Source: Limnobaculum xujianqingii (lineage in GTDB: Bacteria; Pseudomonadota; Gammaproteobacteria; Enterobacterales; Enterobacteriaceae). From it: a stretch of 64,000 nt of DNA. Below, one piece after another: positions 37,127-45,843 of the stretch. The notes beneath the pieces were generated by a model. That model was not told the origin of the DNA, made no database searches, and saw only the letters and a list, made by a program, of their open reading frames with translations. Location: NCBI RefSeq assembly GCF_013394855.1, contig NZ_JABMLK010000001.1, positions 2,127,501 through 2,191,500 on the forward strand, read 5' to 3'. Every line of letters starts with the position of its first letter. Within the stretch, counting starts at the first letter, position 1. Both the position numbers and the translations under genes were made by a program.

Positions 37127-38002
37127 ATGAACTATTCCCCTGAAGCATTAGTCGCCTTTGTTGAAGCCGCCGCACTGGGTTCCTTCTCCGCCGCAGCCCG
37201 TAAGCTCCATAAAAGCCAGTCCACTATCAGTACCGCCATTGCTAATCTGGAAGTTGACCTCGGGCTTATGCTATTTGACCGCAATAGCCGTCACCCGGTA
37301 CTGACACCTCAGGGCCTTAGAGTATTAAATCAGGTAAAAGAAATTCTGAACGCCAGCCAACGCCTTGATGAACTGGCAATTCGGCTTTCTACTCATATTG
37401 AACCACGCCTCAGTTTTGTCTTATCGGATACCTATCAACCAACCCGCCATGAAGAGATCATGCAAAATTTTGAGCGCCGCTATCCTGATATCGAGTTCGA
37501 ATGCCTGATTGCTGAAGATGAAGATGTGATCAACTTACTGCAAACTGGTCGGGCTCATATCGGGCTAATCGAAGTACAAAACAGCTATCCACAGGACATC
37601 GGCTTCTCACGATTGTTGGAACAAACAGAAATGAGTTTGTTTGTGGCAAAGCTGCATCCGTTAGCATCACTAAAGCAGGTGACTAAAGAGCAGCTGGCAA
37701 GTTCACGCCAGCTCTGTCTTAACACCTATCAACGCACCCAGGAACGAATACCTCAGGGCCTTATCTGGTCAGCACCCAGCTACTTAATGCTATTGGAAAT
37801 GGCTGAACAGGGCTTTGGCTGGGCAATCCTTCCCCGCTGGCTGGTTCGTCAGTTCAGTCAACGTCCACTGATTGAGCTTAATGCTCGGGGCTGGCCAAAA
37901 ACCATTTCGGTAGATGCCGTCTGGTCAAAGAACTCTCTACCCGGTCCTGCAGGACGATGGTTTTTGGATCAGCTATTAGATCTGGATAAACAGCCCCTGT
38001 AA
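37127..38002 (+). CDS. LysR-family regulator divergent from the PACE pump
   Basis: 291 residues from ATG 37127, chosen because MNYSPEALVAFVEAAAL is the normal LysR start; a frame from 37082 adds 15 unlikely residues. The helix-turn-helix (SAAARKLHKSQSTISTAIANLE, read in part) and an effector-binding domain (about 90-290) are present. The divergent layout suggests it controls the PACE efflux gene as AceR does for AceI. No good ribosome site is visible in front of the start. Confidence 0.82.
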   Translation: MNYSPEALVAFVEAAALGSFSAAARKLHKSQSTISTAIANLEVDLGLMLFDRNSRHPVLTPQGLRVLNQVKEILNASQRLDELAIRLSTHIEPRLSFVLSDTYQPTRHEEIMQNFERRYPDIEFECLIAEDEDVINLLQTGRAHIGLIEVQNSYPQDIGFSRLLEQTEMSLFVAKLHPLASLKQVTKEQLASSRQLCLNTYQRTQERIPQGLIWSAPSYLMLLEMAEQGFGWAILPRWLVRQFSQRPLIELNARGWPKTISVDAVWSKNSLPGPAGRWFLDQLLDLDKQPL

Positions 38003-38177
38003 GGCGTTGCACAACCAGTTAGCAATAAAATAATCTCGATTAAATATTGAGAAACCATGGATTAATGCCTACTATGCTGCCGTTAATGTCAGCGGTTAAA
38101 GATTATCCACTGAACAATAATGAAACCGGTGCCGACAACAAAGTTCGGTCCGAAACAAAAAATGTGGATAATAATCA

Positions 38178-38639
38178 ATGATTAATACTTATACCTTACG
38201 AAGTGTACGTTACATGCTGGATCTCAGTGATGCTCAGATGGTTCAAATCATTAAACTGGCAGATCTGGATGTCTCTGTAGCTGACATGGCTTGCTGGTTA
38301 AAAAAAGAAGACGAACCCGGCTATAAAGCATGTGACGATCGGGTGATGGGGCATTTTCTTAACGGCCTAATCTTCTTCAGACGTGGTAAAGACGAAAACT
38401 TTCCTGCGCCGGAAATTGAGCCCCGGATAACCAACAACATCGTATTAAAAAAATTGCGTATCGCTTTTGAGCTGAAAGATACCGACCTGCTGGATATTTA
38501 TAAATCTGTAGATTTTCGCGTTTCTAAACCGGAACTAAGCGCAGTGTTCCGCAAACCAGGCCATAAAAACTACCGCGAATGTGGCGATCAATTATTACGT
38601 TATTTCCTGAAAGGCCTCACCAAACGCCTCCGTGGCTAA
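38178..38639 (+). CDS. yehS: YehS family protein (DUF1456)
   Basis: 153 residues made of two similar halves (DUF1456 repeats; LRSVRYMLDLSD and LKKLRIAFELKD at their starts, each closing with a FLNGL/FLKGL segment). The match with E. coli YehS is clear. The function is unknown; the protein is soluble. It stands alone and converges with the TpsB gene. Confidence 0.9.
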   Translation: MINTYTLRSVRYMLDLSDAQMVQIIKLADLDVSVADMACWLKKEDEPGYKACDDRVMGHFLNGLIFFRRGKDENFPAPEIEPRITNNIVLKKLRIAFELKDTDLLDIYKSVDFRVSKPELSAVFRKPGHKNYRECGDQLLRYFLKGLTKRLRG

Positions 38640-38660
38640 TTAGATTCATGGCTCAATATT

Positions 38661-38682
38661 CAGGCCGGGATATCCCGGCCTG
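38661..38682. terminator. Perfect palindrome between convergent genes
   Basis: A 22-base perfect palindrome centred on GATATC, with GC-rich arms CAGGCCGGG and its complement. It fills the gap between yehS and the TpsB gene and would act on both transcripts, though T runs are poor. Confidence 0.6.
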
Positions 38683-38685
38683 ATG

Positions 38686-40413
38686 CTAATTATTGAAGTT
38701 ATAGGTAAAGGTCGCATTAAAGCGAAAACCACGTTTATCACTGTCGCTGGGGACATCTCCCATTGGTCGCGCGCCCTCCAGAGACAGAGAATAGTGCTTA
38801 CTGTCCCCAACGGTAACACCCGCCGCATAGGATGCTAATTTTCTGTCATCCAACGCCCGTTGATTAAAGTAACTTCTGGCAGTATCGACTAATACATAAG
38901 GCTGAATAGTGTTAAGCCAACGACTTTCGCGGCTATACATATAACGCATTTCAAGCTGTCCACCATAACCATAATCACCGCTGGCATCACCGTCCGGATA
39001 TCCCCTGCCATAGCGTAAACCACCAAAACTGACGCGTTCCGGCTCAGGTAAATCATTATCTGACCAGTCGCCCTCCAGACTGGCGCTTAAACGCCACTTT
39101 TCAGCCAGAAGATAAGCCGCATCGTTATTCAATCTCCAGCGGGTAAAAGCAAGATCGGTATCGGGTAAATCACTGTTAGCCATTGAGCCTTCAATACCCT
39201 GCCGTAAATTCAACCGGGTAGACCAGACTCCCTGAGTATATTCCCGGTAACGCGCTAACGATAAATCAGCCGCCGGATAACGCAGCTTAAATCCTTCTTT
39301 TGCCGAGAAAGGATCTCCCAGCAGTCGGCCATGGTATGAGACATCATATTGCTTATCCAGATAGTCCAGACCACCACTTAAGGTCCATTGATTCTGTCGG
39401 GTTAACAGCAAAGGATAATTAAACTGAATACCACTGGTATATTGGGTCTCTTCCGTCTTGCTACCAATATCAACATCCAACTGGGGCAATACCAGGACTG
39501 GCGTATTTTTCTTCGGTTTTTTATTGTAATAGCTTCCTTTCAGCTGTATCTGCAAACCCTCATCATTCAGATACTGTTGGTAGTTCATACCAACATAATT
39601 CTCTTTATTATCATTGCTCCCCAATGGAACCAGGGTCGCAATACCAAGCTGCTCGCCATAAGAAGTCAAACCGCTTAGCGTGCCGTTAATGACTGCCTTC
39701 TGCTGGTCTTTGCGACTATCTACTGTAGAACTCAGATTCCAATAGTGAGGATGGTCTGCTTTGACATCCAGTAACGTAGCGCCATAAATATTGTCTGGAT
39801 TTTTTGCCGATGCACTGACAGTAGTATCCGGCGTTCGGTTCATTAAAATGCTGTAACGTTCGAACCACTCTTGCGTCAGTGGCTTTTGCTCCATAATTTT
39901 ACGCGATAGCCGTTCTAATCGATGGGCAACCGCAGTGTTATCACTTTGAACCCGGCTATTAGCAATATAGCCCTCCACCAACGCCACGCTTAACGTACCC
40001 TGCTGAAAATTGTTTGATGGCAGGTAAGCATAAGAAAGGATATAGCCATCCTGATGATATCTTTCGGTGATGGTTTGCGTCGCTTCAATCAGCTTCTTCA
40101 GCGGAATTTTTTTACCAATAAAATCAGCATAGGGTTTAATTAATGTTTCATTGGTATAGCGTGTTCCGCCAATAAACTGCAGGTGTTTAACGTCGATTAA
40201 GGTTTCCAACGTTAGCCCGGTAGTTGCGGCCTGTTCACCAGAAGCTGGAACCGTAGCCTGTGCTCCTCTGGCTCGTGATACGTCAGGTTTGGCAACTTCA
40301 CTGGCTAATTTTGCCGGATTATTGGGGTCAATCAGCGTTGGCAGAACGTCAGCCCACGCACTGCCCATGCCAGAAGTGAATAAACACAACAGGCCAATTT
40401 GTCTTATTTTCAT
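38686..40413 (-). CDS. ShlB/FhaC/HecB-family outer-membrane transporter (TpsB)
   Basis: 575 residues from ATG 40413; MKIRQIGLLCLFTSGMGSAWA is a good signal peptide. A POTRA domain follows (about 65-145, with VKHLQFIGGTRYTNETLI and a GYILSYAYLP strand) and possibly a second to about 220. The rest is a 16-strand barrel ending in Phe-Asn-Asn. The loop-6 motif GRGYPDGDASG holds the conserved RGY of Omp85/TpsB transporters. It belongs to type Vb secretion. The gene directly upstream encodes a lipobox-bearing Gly/Asn-rich protein, its likely substrate, in place of a normal hemagglutinin-like TpsA. Confidence 0.88.
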   Translation of the reverse strand: MKIRQIGLLCLFTSGMGSAWADVLPTLIDPNNPAKLASEVAKPDVSRARGAQATVPASGEQAATTGLTLETLIDVKHLQFIGGTRYTNETLIKPYADFIGKKIPLKKLIEATQTITERYHQDGYILSYAYLPSNNFQQGTLSVALVEGYIANSRVQSDNTAVAHRLERLSRKIMEQKPLTQEWFERYSILMNRTPDTTVSASAKNPDNIYGATLLDVKADHPHYWNLSSTVDSRKDQQKAVINGTLSGLTSYGEQLGIATLVPLGSNDNKENYVGMNYQQYLNDEGLQIQLKGSYYNKKPKKNTPVLVLPQLDVDIGSKTEETQYTSGIQFNYPLLLTRQNQWTLSGGLDYLDKQYDVSYHGRLLGDPFSAKEGFKLRYPAADLSLARYREYTQGVWSTRLNLRQGIEGSMANSDLPDTDLAFTRWRLNNDAAYLLAEKWRLSASLEGDWSDNDLPEPERVSFGGLRYGRGYPDGDASGDYGYGGQLEMRYMYSRESRWLNTIQPYVLVDTARSYFNQRALDDRKLASYAAGVTVGDSKHYSLSLEGARPMGDVPSDSDKRGFRFNATFTYNFNN

Positions 40414-40445
40414 AATCGATTTCTCGTGGCATACCCAGATATTAA

Positions 40446-40469
40446 AGTGCCCCCACAAATGGGGGCACT
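40446..40469 (-). terminator. Intercistronic hairpin of the TPS-like operon
   Basis: AGTGCCCCCA and TGGGGGCACT form a perfect 10-bp stem with a four-base loop between the substrate stop (40491) and the TpsB start (40413). On the minus strand it is followed by TTTAATAT. It could terminate most transcripts and so keep the transporter below the substrate, or protect the upstream mRNA end. Confidence 0.65.
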
Positions 40470-40490
40470 AAGTATGATTATTAAAAATGA

Positions 40491-41801
40491 CTATTTCCCT
40501 GTCTTATTTTGTGTCCCACCGATGCTGATACCAGCACCTGCCCCAAGACCTGCCGTAACATTACCGACCAGGCTTCCAACCGGGTTGGTATTGGTGCCAC
40601 CCGCAGCATTACCAGAGGTGATACCTCCAACCGTATTGGTTACACCGCTAACTACACCACCAACCAGACCACCAACACTACCTACGTTCCCCGCTGAAGA
40701 ACCACCGCCAGAACCGGTTGCACCAGATGCGGTATTAGTCAGGGTATTAACTACACTGCCCACCACGCCGCCACCAGATGATGCTGAACCAGAAGTCACC
40801 AGGCCACCGGTATCCCCTACCGCTTTCCCTACATTGGCGACCGTATCTCCCAAACCATTTAATGCTGGTGCAGTATTACCAACCTGATTACCCAAATTGG
40901 CAACCGCAGTACCAACCTGACCAAGCACCGTGTTAACTGGCGCACCCAGTCCTGTAGTATCCCCCACTTTTTGGGTGATATTTTCTGTCGTAACAACGAC
41001 TGGGGTAACAACACCGGTTAATGCTGTTGTCACTTTAGCCGTAGTACCTGAAGTCAGATCTTTTGCTAATCCATCACCAACATCAGAAACAACTCCACCA
41101 ACCTTATTAACTACGCCACCTGTGGCATCCAGCACGCCTGTTTTACCAACGGTACCTAATAGTTTGGTATCACCTAAAGCAGCAACCGTATCGCCTAAGC
41201 CAGAAACACCATCACCCAATGAACTCACGGCTTTTGGCACACCGGCAGCGGTATCACCAATAGCATTTGGGTTTGAACCTAACTTACCAACGCCATTTTG
41301 AATGCCGCTACCTACATCGTTAATGGCATTACCTGCGGAATCCACCAGTGATACAGTTCCCTGAACAACAACCCCTCCGGCATCCGGCAATGTCACATTG
41401 CTAACCACATCACCAACACCTTTAACCGTGTCGCCAACGCCATTTACGGCACCACCGACGTCGTTCAGCACATTTCCGGTAGTCGTAGAGGCAGTATCAG
41501 TTCCACCACCACCGTTGTTGCCGCCATTATTTCCGCCGTTGTTGCCACCATTGTTACCGCCGTTATTTCCTCCATTGTTACCACCATTATTTCCAGCACC
41601 GCCATCTCCATTGCCGCCGCCGTTATTTGCATTACCATCATCACCACCAGAACCGCCATTATTGCCAACGTTCTGGTTACCCTTATCTTTTAATGCGGAG
41701 CTGATCGATCCTCCCCCACCCCCACTACACGCCGCAAGAGAACAGGCAAGCATAATTGCCAATGCAATGCTGCTCAGGCGGCCAATATTTGTCCGTCTCA
41801 T
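40491..41801 (-). CDS. Gly/Asn-rich lipoprotein, candidate substrate of the TpsB
   Basis: 436 residues. The signal peptide ends in a lipobox with Cys25 (SLAACSGGGGG). Residues about 45-100 are low-complexity Asn/Gly with NNGG tandem units; they are not collagen Gly-X-Y. From 105 onward come degenerate repeats based on VGDTVxxVGxxV and LGDTV, glycine- and valine-rich, with almost no aromatic or charged residues, suggesting a fibrous or beta-solenoid surface protein. No TPS secretion domain (NPNG-type motifs) is visible. Automated pipelines often label such proteins collagen-like; I do not follow that. The partner transporter gene is 78 bp downstream. Confidence 0.8.
   Translation of the reverse strand: MRRTNIGRLSSIALAIMLACSLAACSGGGGGSISSALKDKGNQNVGNNGGSGGDDGNANNGGGNGDGGAGNNGGNNGGNNGGNNGGNNGGNNGGNNGGGGTDTASTTTGNVLNDVGGAVNGVGDTVKGVGDVVSNVTLPDAGGVVVQGTVSLVDSAGNAINDVGSGIQNGVGKLGSNPNAIGDTAAGVPKAVSSLGDGVSGLGDTVAALGDTKLLGTVGKTGVLDATGGVVNKVGGVVSDVGDGLAKDLTSGTTAKVTTALTGVVTPVVVTTENITQKVGDTTGLGAPVNTVLGQVGTAVANLGNQVGNTAPALNGLGDTVANVGKAVGDTGGLVTSGSASSGGGVVGSVVNTLTNTASGATGSGGGSSAGNVGSVGGLVGGVVSGVTNTVGGITSGNAAGGTNTNPVGSLVGNVTAGLGAGAGISIGGTQNKTGK
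41510..41630 (-). repeat. In-frame tandem repeat coding NNGG units
   Basis: About ten 12-base units encoding Asn-Asn-Gly-Gly; codons vary (AAC/AAT, GGT/GGC/GGA) but the period is kept. Slippage would change the length of the stalk by four residues per step without breaking the frame. Confidence 0.75.
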
Positions 41802-42258
41802 ATAAATAGCCTCTTATTAGGAAACGTCTGATGACGTAATTATAATTTTAGGATCGCTTTTTAATTATTCCAGATTATATGAGATATATTTATTGATATA
41901 ACCGATATTGGTTAAAGACAAATTTTAATATTTTATAAATAAGAAAAAAGCATATGGATACAATACACAAAAATATATCTAAAATTACTTTATGAAATAA
42001 CTGTTAAATATTTTTATTATTAAATATCAAAAAGATAATTAACTAATACAATAGTATTAATATATGCATTAATAATGAATGTTTAATGTATTGAAAGATT
42101 CAAACAGAATGATACTTTATTATAAATATCTTACATAAAGTGAAAGGTTTTAAATATACGAGAATATCATTTGTTAATTAAAAAATGATTAATCTGTTAA
42201 AAATGTTTCAATAATTTTCAGGGCCATCTTTGGCCCTGTTTTAACATTATTTAGTTAA
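41802..42258. other. AT-rich intergenic region with one stem-loop
   Basis: 457 bases, about 80 percent A+T by eye, containing the promoter region of the substrate/TpsB operon. At 42219-42238 the arms CAGGGCCA and TGGCCCTG form an eight-bp stem with loop TCTT; TTTTAA follows on the plus strand, while on the minus strand it would close the PAP2 transcript with only a weak tail. I see no gene here. Confidence 0.5.
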
Positions 42259-42846
42259 CTAATATTTAACCCAACTTTTCTTTATCGGCAAAATAAAAAC
42301 TCGATGATATATCTTCTCTGAATTGGCCAAAAAAGATCTTCCCCATAGCGACCAAATCCATTGTGTCAGGAAACAGGAAATCAACGCCACCATGAAAGCA
42401 CCAGCCATATCCATTGGCCAATGAACACCTAAATAGACTCGAGACCATGCAATCCCCAATGCCCATGCCATAAAGAACATACCAAGGCTTAAAGGGCCCC
42501 AAAGCAGAAACGCCAGTGCAAATGTAAACGCTCCCGTACCATGATTACTTGGAAAAGATGGCGTATTGGCATGGCCTAACAATTGATAACCTGCCCCCTG
42601 AATAAATGGACGGACATGAGGAAAAATAGTTCCTAACGTTTTGGCCAGTATCACACCGAATACCAGAGCAAGCAGCGTTTTTATCACCAACTCCCGACGA
42701 GGTACCCATAACCACGCAATCAACAGAACAACGGGTATAATATTTATCGCCTGTTTTGCTAAAAACATAGCTAACTCAATGACCCATAAGGGAGAGTCTG
42801 GCGTGACATTCATTATCATAAATAATTGATAGTTAAAATTTTCCAT
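42259..42846 (-). CDS. PAP2-type undecaprenyl-diphosphate phosphatase
   Basis: 195 residues with five or six membrane segments and all three PAP2 motifs: KTLGTIFPHVRP, PSNHGTG and SRVYLGVHWPMD (His and Asp intact). The sequence and length match the YbjG/BcrC group, which recycles undecaprenyl pyrophosphate on the periplasmic face for cell-wall synthesis. It lies 15 bp after the second PAP2 gene and is likely co-transcribed with it. Confidence 0.9.
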   Translation of the reverse strand: MENFNYQLFMIMNVTPDSPLWVIELAMFLAKQAINIIPVVLLIAWLWVPRRELVIKTLLALVFGVILAKTLGTIFPHVRPFIQGAGYQLLGHANTPSFPSNHGTGAFTFALAFLLWGPLSLGMFFMAWALGIAWSRVYLGVHWPMDMAGAFMVALISCFLTQWIWSLWGRSFLANSEKIYHRVFILPIKKSWVKY

Positions 42847-42861
42847 ACAATATTCTCTCTC

Positions 42862-43587
42862 TTAATAACCTGATCTGCGCCATGCCGTAATACGCCCCAC
42901 CAGCCAATATCCTCCAAGCTGGCTTAGCCATACCCACCAGCCAGCCCAAAGATTATGAGAAAGAAAATGAGCCCCTCTCATAACTTGCCCATACCCCATA
43001 ACCATTCCAAGAAAAATACCCAGCAACCAATAGCACCAAGCCAGTTTGGGACGTTCCGGATAAAACAAAAAGAACAGTGCCATCACGGCAAACCCACAAG
43101 ATGAGTGACCTCCGGGGAAACACTTTCCCGGTCCGGGGTTCATTCCAGTAGAAACCGATTCAAACAGATGAAGATAAGCAGCCTGACCGCCAAATTCACT
43201 CAGGCTCCAGGGACATGAATGAATGCTGGATGCTTTTAAAATGCCAACTACCGCAGTGCCAATACCAAGCAGTGCCATCGCCACAATTAAACGGGGATTC
43301 TTACGATATATCCCCCAAAACAACGCGATAACAGCAGATGTAATAATCGAGAACTTAAGTAATTTGTGATTAATTAATTCCAGCCAAAAGTTGTCTTTCA
43401 GAGGGAAAGAATGTGTTTCGGCCTGGTACCACTGGGTCGTAATCCAAAAATCGAGTCGATCGTGCCAGGAGAGCCCCAAAAAGAGCACGGCTGCGGCTAA
43501 AAGAAATAGAGCCTGACGTATATAGAAAGAAGATGGTAATACCTGAATACCATTACCAACGATCTGAGTGTGCTTGCTGCCTGTCAT
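42862..43587 (-). CDS. PAP2-superfamily membrane phosphatase (COG3907-like)
   Basis: About 241 residues from ATG 43587, which has AGGG eight bases upstream; an earlier start at 43662 lacks such a site. Six membrane segments and PAP2 motifs GGHSSCGFAV and GQVMRGAHFLSH are visible, with KASSIHSCPWS in the place of the usual K-x6-RP. The group acts on lipid or isoprenoid phosphates, for example lipid A or phosphatidylglycerol phosphate; the exact substrate is unknown. It is first of a two-gene PAP2 unit. Confidence 0.85.
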   Translation of the reverse strand: MTGSKHTQIVGNGIQVLPSSFYIRQALFLLAAAVLFLGLSWHDRLDFWITTQWYQAETHSFPLKDNFWLELINHKLLKFSIITSAVIALFWGIYRKNPRLIVAMALLGIGTAVVGILKASSIHSCPWSLSEFGGQAAYLHLFESVSTGMNPGPGKCFPGGHSSCGFAVMALFFLFYPERPKLAWCYWLLGIFLGMVMGYGQVMRGAHFLSHNLWAGWWVWLSQLGGYWLVGRITAWRRSGY

Positions 43588-43822
43588 TAAATTACCCTGT
43601 CGAGAGTACAACGCGATCTTCACCAACATGGGAACAAAGTGTAGGGAGCAATTCTTAGTCAATTATTAAGTGCTAACTGTTTGACCGGAATTCATTATTA
43701 ATATCGTTCAGGTATCGCATGGAAGGTATGTCGCGAAATGGTTTTTCGGTCTATTCTAAATGCCTGACACTCAATTCTCATTTCATAACATGGTTAATCG
43801 TCTATCAGACTGAGGATGCTAT

Positions 43823-44752
43823 ATGCGAATTCTTATCGTAGGGGCCGGAGCCGTTGGTGGCTATTTTGGCGGCAAGCTGCTGGAATCAGGACAGGATGTG
43901 ACTTTTTTAGTTCGCCCAGCCCGAGCAAAAAAGTTAAAACAAAATGGGTTAAATATTAAGAATCCGGGAAATCAGCTAATCTCACTCCCTTCTCCTCCTT
44001 TAGTCACTACAGAGGAAATTAGCCATCCTTACGATTTGATTCTGCTTAGTTGTAAAGCCTACGATCTGGAAAATGCCATCGATTCACTCTCTCCTGCTGT
44101 AGGCCCGGATACTACCATCCTGCCATTACTCAACGGCATGCGACACATTCAAGTGTTAGAGCAGGCTTTTGGCCGAGAAAAGATACTGGGTGGATTATGT
44201 AATATCGTTTCTACCGTAGAAGCAGATGGCACTATCTATCGTATGACGCCTATCCATAACATCATTTTCGGTGAATTAGACGGGGCTAAAAGCGACAGAA
44301 CCAACCAAATCGCTAACATTTTTAAACAAACTGATTTTCAGTCTGAACATAGCGACAATATTCTACTGGCAATGTGGGAAAAGTGGCTATTTCTTGCCTC
44401 TCTGGCATCCAGTACCTGTCTGATGCGAGCCCCCATTGGTGATATTGTCGCTTCACCAGATGGCAAAACGTTTATTTTAATGTTAATTGAAGAGATAAGA
44501 AGCATAGCACTTAAAGCAGGCTATGCTCCCGGCGTAGAACGAGCACATCAAATGCTAACTGAGCCAGGCTCTAAATTAACCGCATCAATGTATCGTGATT
44601 TGCAAAATGGCTCACGTATTGAAGCTGACCATATTGTTGGCGATCTGCTATTCCGCGCTCAACAGTTTGGTATCGATCCAAATAGCCTGATACGACTACG
44701 AGCAGCCTACACTCACTTGAAATCTTATGAATTACAGCGCCCTACAGTCTAA
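43823..44752 (+). CDS. Ketopantoate reductase (PanE/ApbA) family protein
   Basis: 309 residues, standard for the family. The N-terminal Rossmann motif GAGAVGGYFGG binds NADP(H); a Lys near residue 87 (SCKAYDLENA) and the C-terminal helical domain with a Lys/Asn pair (LNGMRH) fit 2-dehydropantoate 2-reductases. Divergence from PanE suggests a paralogue acting on another 2-keto acid, so I give no symbol. It is flanked by unrelated genes. Confidence 0.85.
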   Translation: MRILIVGAGAVGGYFGGKLLESGQDVTFLVRPARAKKLKQNGLNIKNPGNQLISLPSPPLVTTEEISHPYDLILLSCKAYDLENAIDSLSPAVGPDTTILPLLNGMRHIQVLEQAFGREKILGGLCNIVSTVEADGTIYRMTPIHNIIFGELDGAKSDRTNQIANIFKQTDFQSEHSDNILLAMWEKWLFLASLASSTCLMRAPIGDIVASPDGKTFILMLIEEIRSIALKAGYAPGVERAHQMLTEPGSKLTASMYRDLQNGSRIEADHIVGDLLFRAQQFGIDPNSLIRLRAAYTHLKSYELQRPTV

Positions 44753-44794
44753 ATTCATTAGTTAATATACTCCCTGGTAATCTGCCGGGGAGTA

Positions 44795-45235
44795 TCACCC
44801 TTCCATTCTTAATAATTCATTTTTTGCCGCAACAGCCAAAAAATGGCTGCGGTCACGGTAATCTTCCTGAGTTTTAACCCGCGAATCAATTCGACGAATT
44901 AACACATCCGGTAGAGAAATATTTATACGCTGTGGCTTTCCCTCCAGCTCGGACAAATCAACCTCAATCACGAACCACTGTTGCCCATCAAATTCAGGAT
45001 GTGTTTTCTGATAAACCACCGGGCCAGGATCTTTAATCTGATCCAGAGAATAGCACCCGGATTCAATCATATCAGTGATAGTCAGTAAGATGGCTTCCCG
45101 AGCCATTCCGGCTACATCCTCTACGTGGTCCGCCGCAGAAAAACATCCATAGTTTTCATTACATAACGCAGGTATCGTCAAACCATAAGCAGTTTGCTCA
45201 TCCTGTGGTACTTCAACAGCAATAGAAAATAACAT
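44795..45235 (-). CDS. hicB: HicB antitoxin
   Basis: 146 residues. The N-terminal half has the partially degraded RNase-H-like fold (AYGLTIPALCNENYGCFSAAD), and the C-terminal part has a ribbon-helix-helix (RINISLPDVLIRRIDSRV), the form of HicB that binds DNA. It lies 20 bp after hicA, in the canonical toxin-first order. Confidence 0.92.
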   Translation of the reverse strand: MLFSIAVEVPQDEQTAYGLTIPALCNENYGCFSAADHVEDVAGMAREAILLTITDMIESGCYSLDQIKDPGPVVYQKTHPEFDGQQWFVIEVDLSELEGKPQRINISLPDVLIRRIDSRVKTQEDYRDRSHFLAVAAKNELLRMEG

Positions 45236-45255
45236 ATAGCACCCCCTGATAAAGC

Positions 45256-45438
45256 TTAAATTCCAGCCGCTCTTCTGATCGATTTAATCGTACCCTCAGG
45301 CAAATTCTTTTTAGGATGAGGTACTGGAAATGTTTTTTTCGTTATTGGAGACCACCATATCTGGTGGCTTCCTCCATTATGGCGCCGCCATTCACATCCA
45401 GCGGCCCGAAGGTCTTTTATTAAATCCGATGATTTCAT
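45256..45438 (-). CDS. hicA: HicA mRNA-interferase toxin
   Basis: 60 residues, the full length of HicA. The dsRBD-like fold holds the active His25 in NGGSHQIW, and the start MKSSDLIKDLRAAGCEW is typical. The toxin cleaves mRNA without ribosomes unless bound by HicB. The operator of the pair lies just upstream at 45460-45504. Confidence 0.92.
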   Translation of the reverse strand: MKSSDLIKDLRAAGCEWRRHNGGSHQIWWSPITKKTFPVPHPKKNLPEGTIKSIRRAAGI

Positions 45439-45459
45439 CTATCACCTCCATTTCAATAT

Positions 45460-45504
45460 ACACACGAATACACATCAATGCAATATTTGTGTGTATTCGT
45501 GTGT
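45460..45504. promoter_or_regulatory. hicAB operator
   Basis: Perfect inverted repeat: ACACACGAATACACA (45460-45474) and TGTGTATTCGTGTGT (45490-45504), 15 bases each, spaced by 15. It sits 22 bases upstream of the hicA start and is the expected binding site of the HicB ribbon-helix-helix domain. Confidence 0.85.
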
Positions 45505-45749
45505 AAAAAATTAAACATCACCACTACAACCGCTGTTTAATCTAATGGCATATGCTGATAAATAAGAAGAAAGGGTTAATGCGGATGGAATATGCTCTGC
45601 TTAAAAAGAGAGCTGAGAATGTAACTTGCATATTTTTTTAGAGAGATATCGCAACGGATAAAACGCGATATTCATATTGATACTATTTTGATAAAGATAT
45701 GGACAGACAATCTCAATAAAACCAATAGATAAAAGCGGCTTCAATGAGA

Positions 45750-45803
45750 AAAATCCGACCGAATTAATTGAAAATTTTAATGAAAAAAACGCAATTAATT
45801 CGG
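45750..45803 (-). terminator. Terminator of the ulaABCDEF operon
   Basis: CCGAATTAATTG (45759-45770) and CAATTAATTCGG (45792-45803) form a perfect 12-bp stem; read on the minus strand ATTTTTC follows. It lies 40 bases past the ulaF stop. The rest of the gap between hicA and ulaF (45505-45749) shows nothing clear. Confidence 0.8.
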
Positions 45804-45843
45804 CCAGAAATGTTCATTTCAGATACTGAAAACAGATAGCCTG

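Noticed and set aside
40491..41801. Collagen-like triple-helix protein
   Set aside because: The Gly/Asn part has period four (NNGG), not Gly-X-Y, and the rest has VGDTV-type repeats.
40399..41805. Proline-rich plus-strand frames opposite the Gly-rich gene
   Set aside because: They are antisense shadows of the GG and NN codons; no ribosome site, and the minus-strand protein has a clear lipobox and partner.
42862..43587. lpxT or lpxE assignment
   Set aside because: PAP2 motifs are clear but the substrate-determining parts cannot be told; the general family call is safer.
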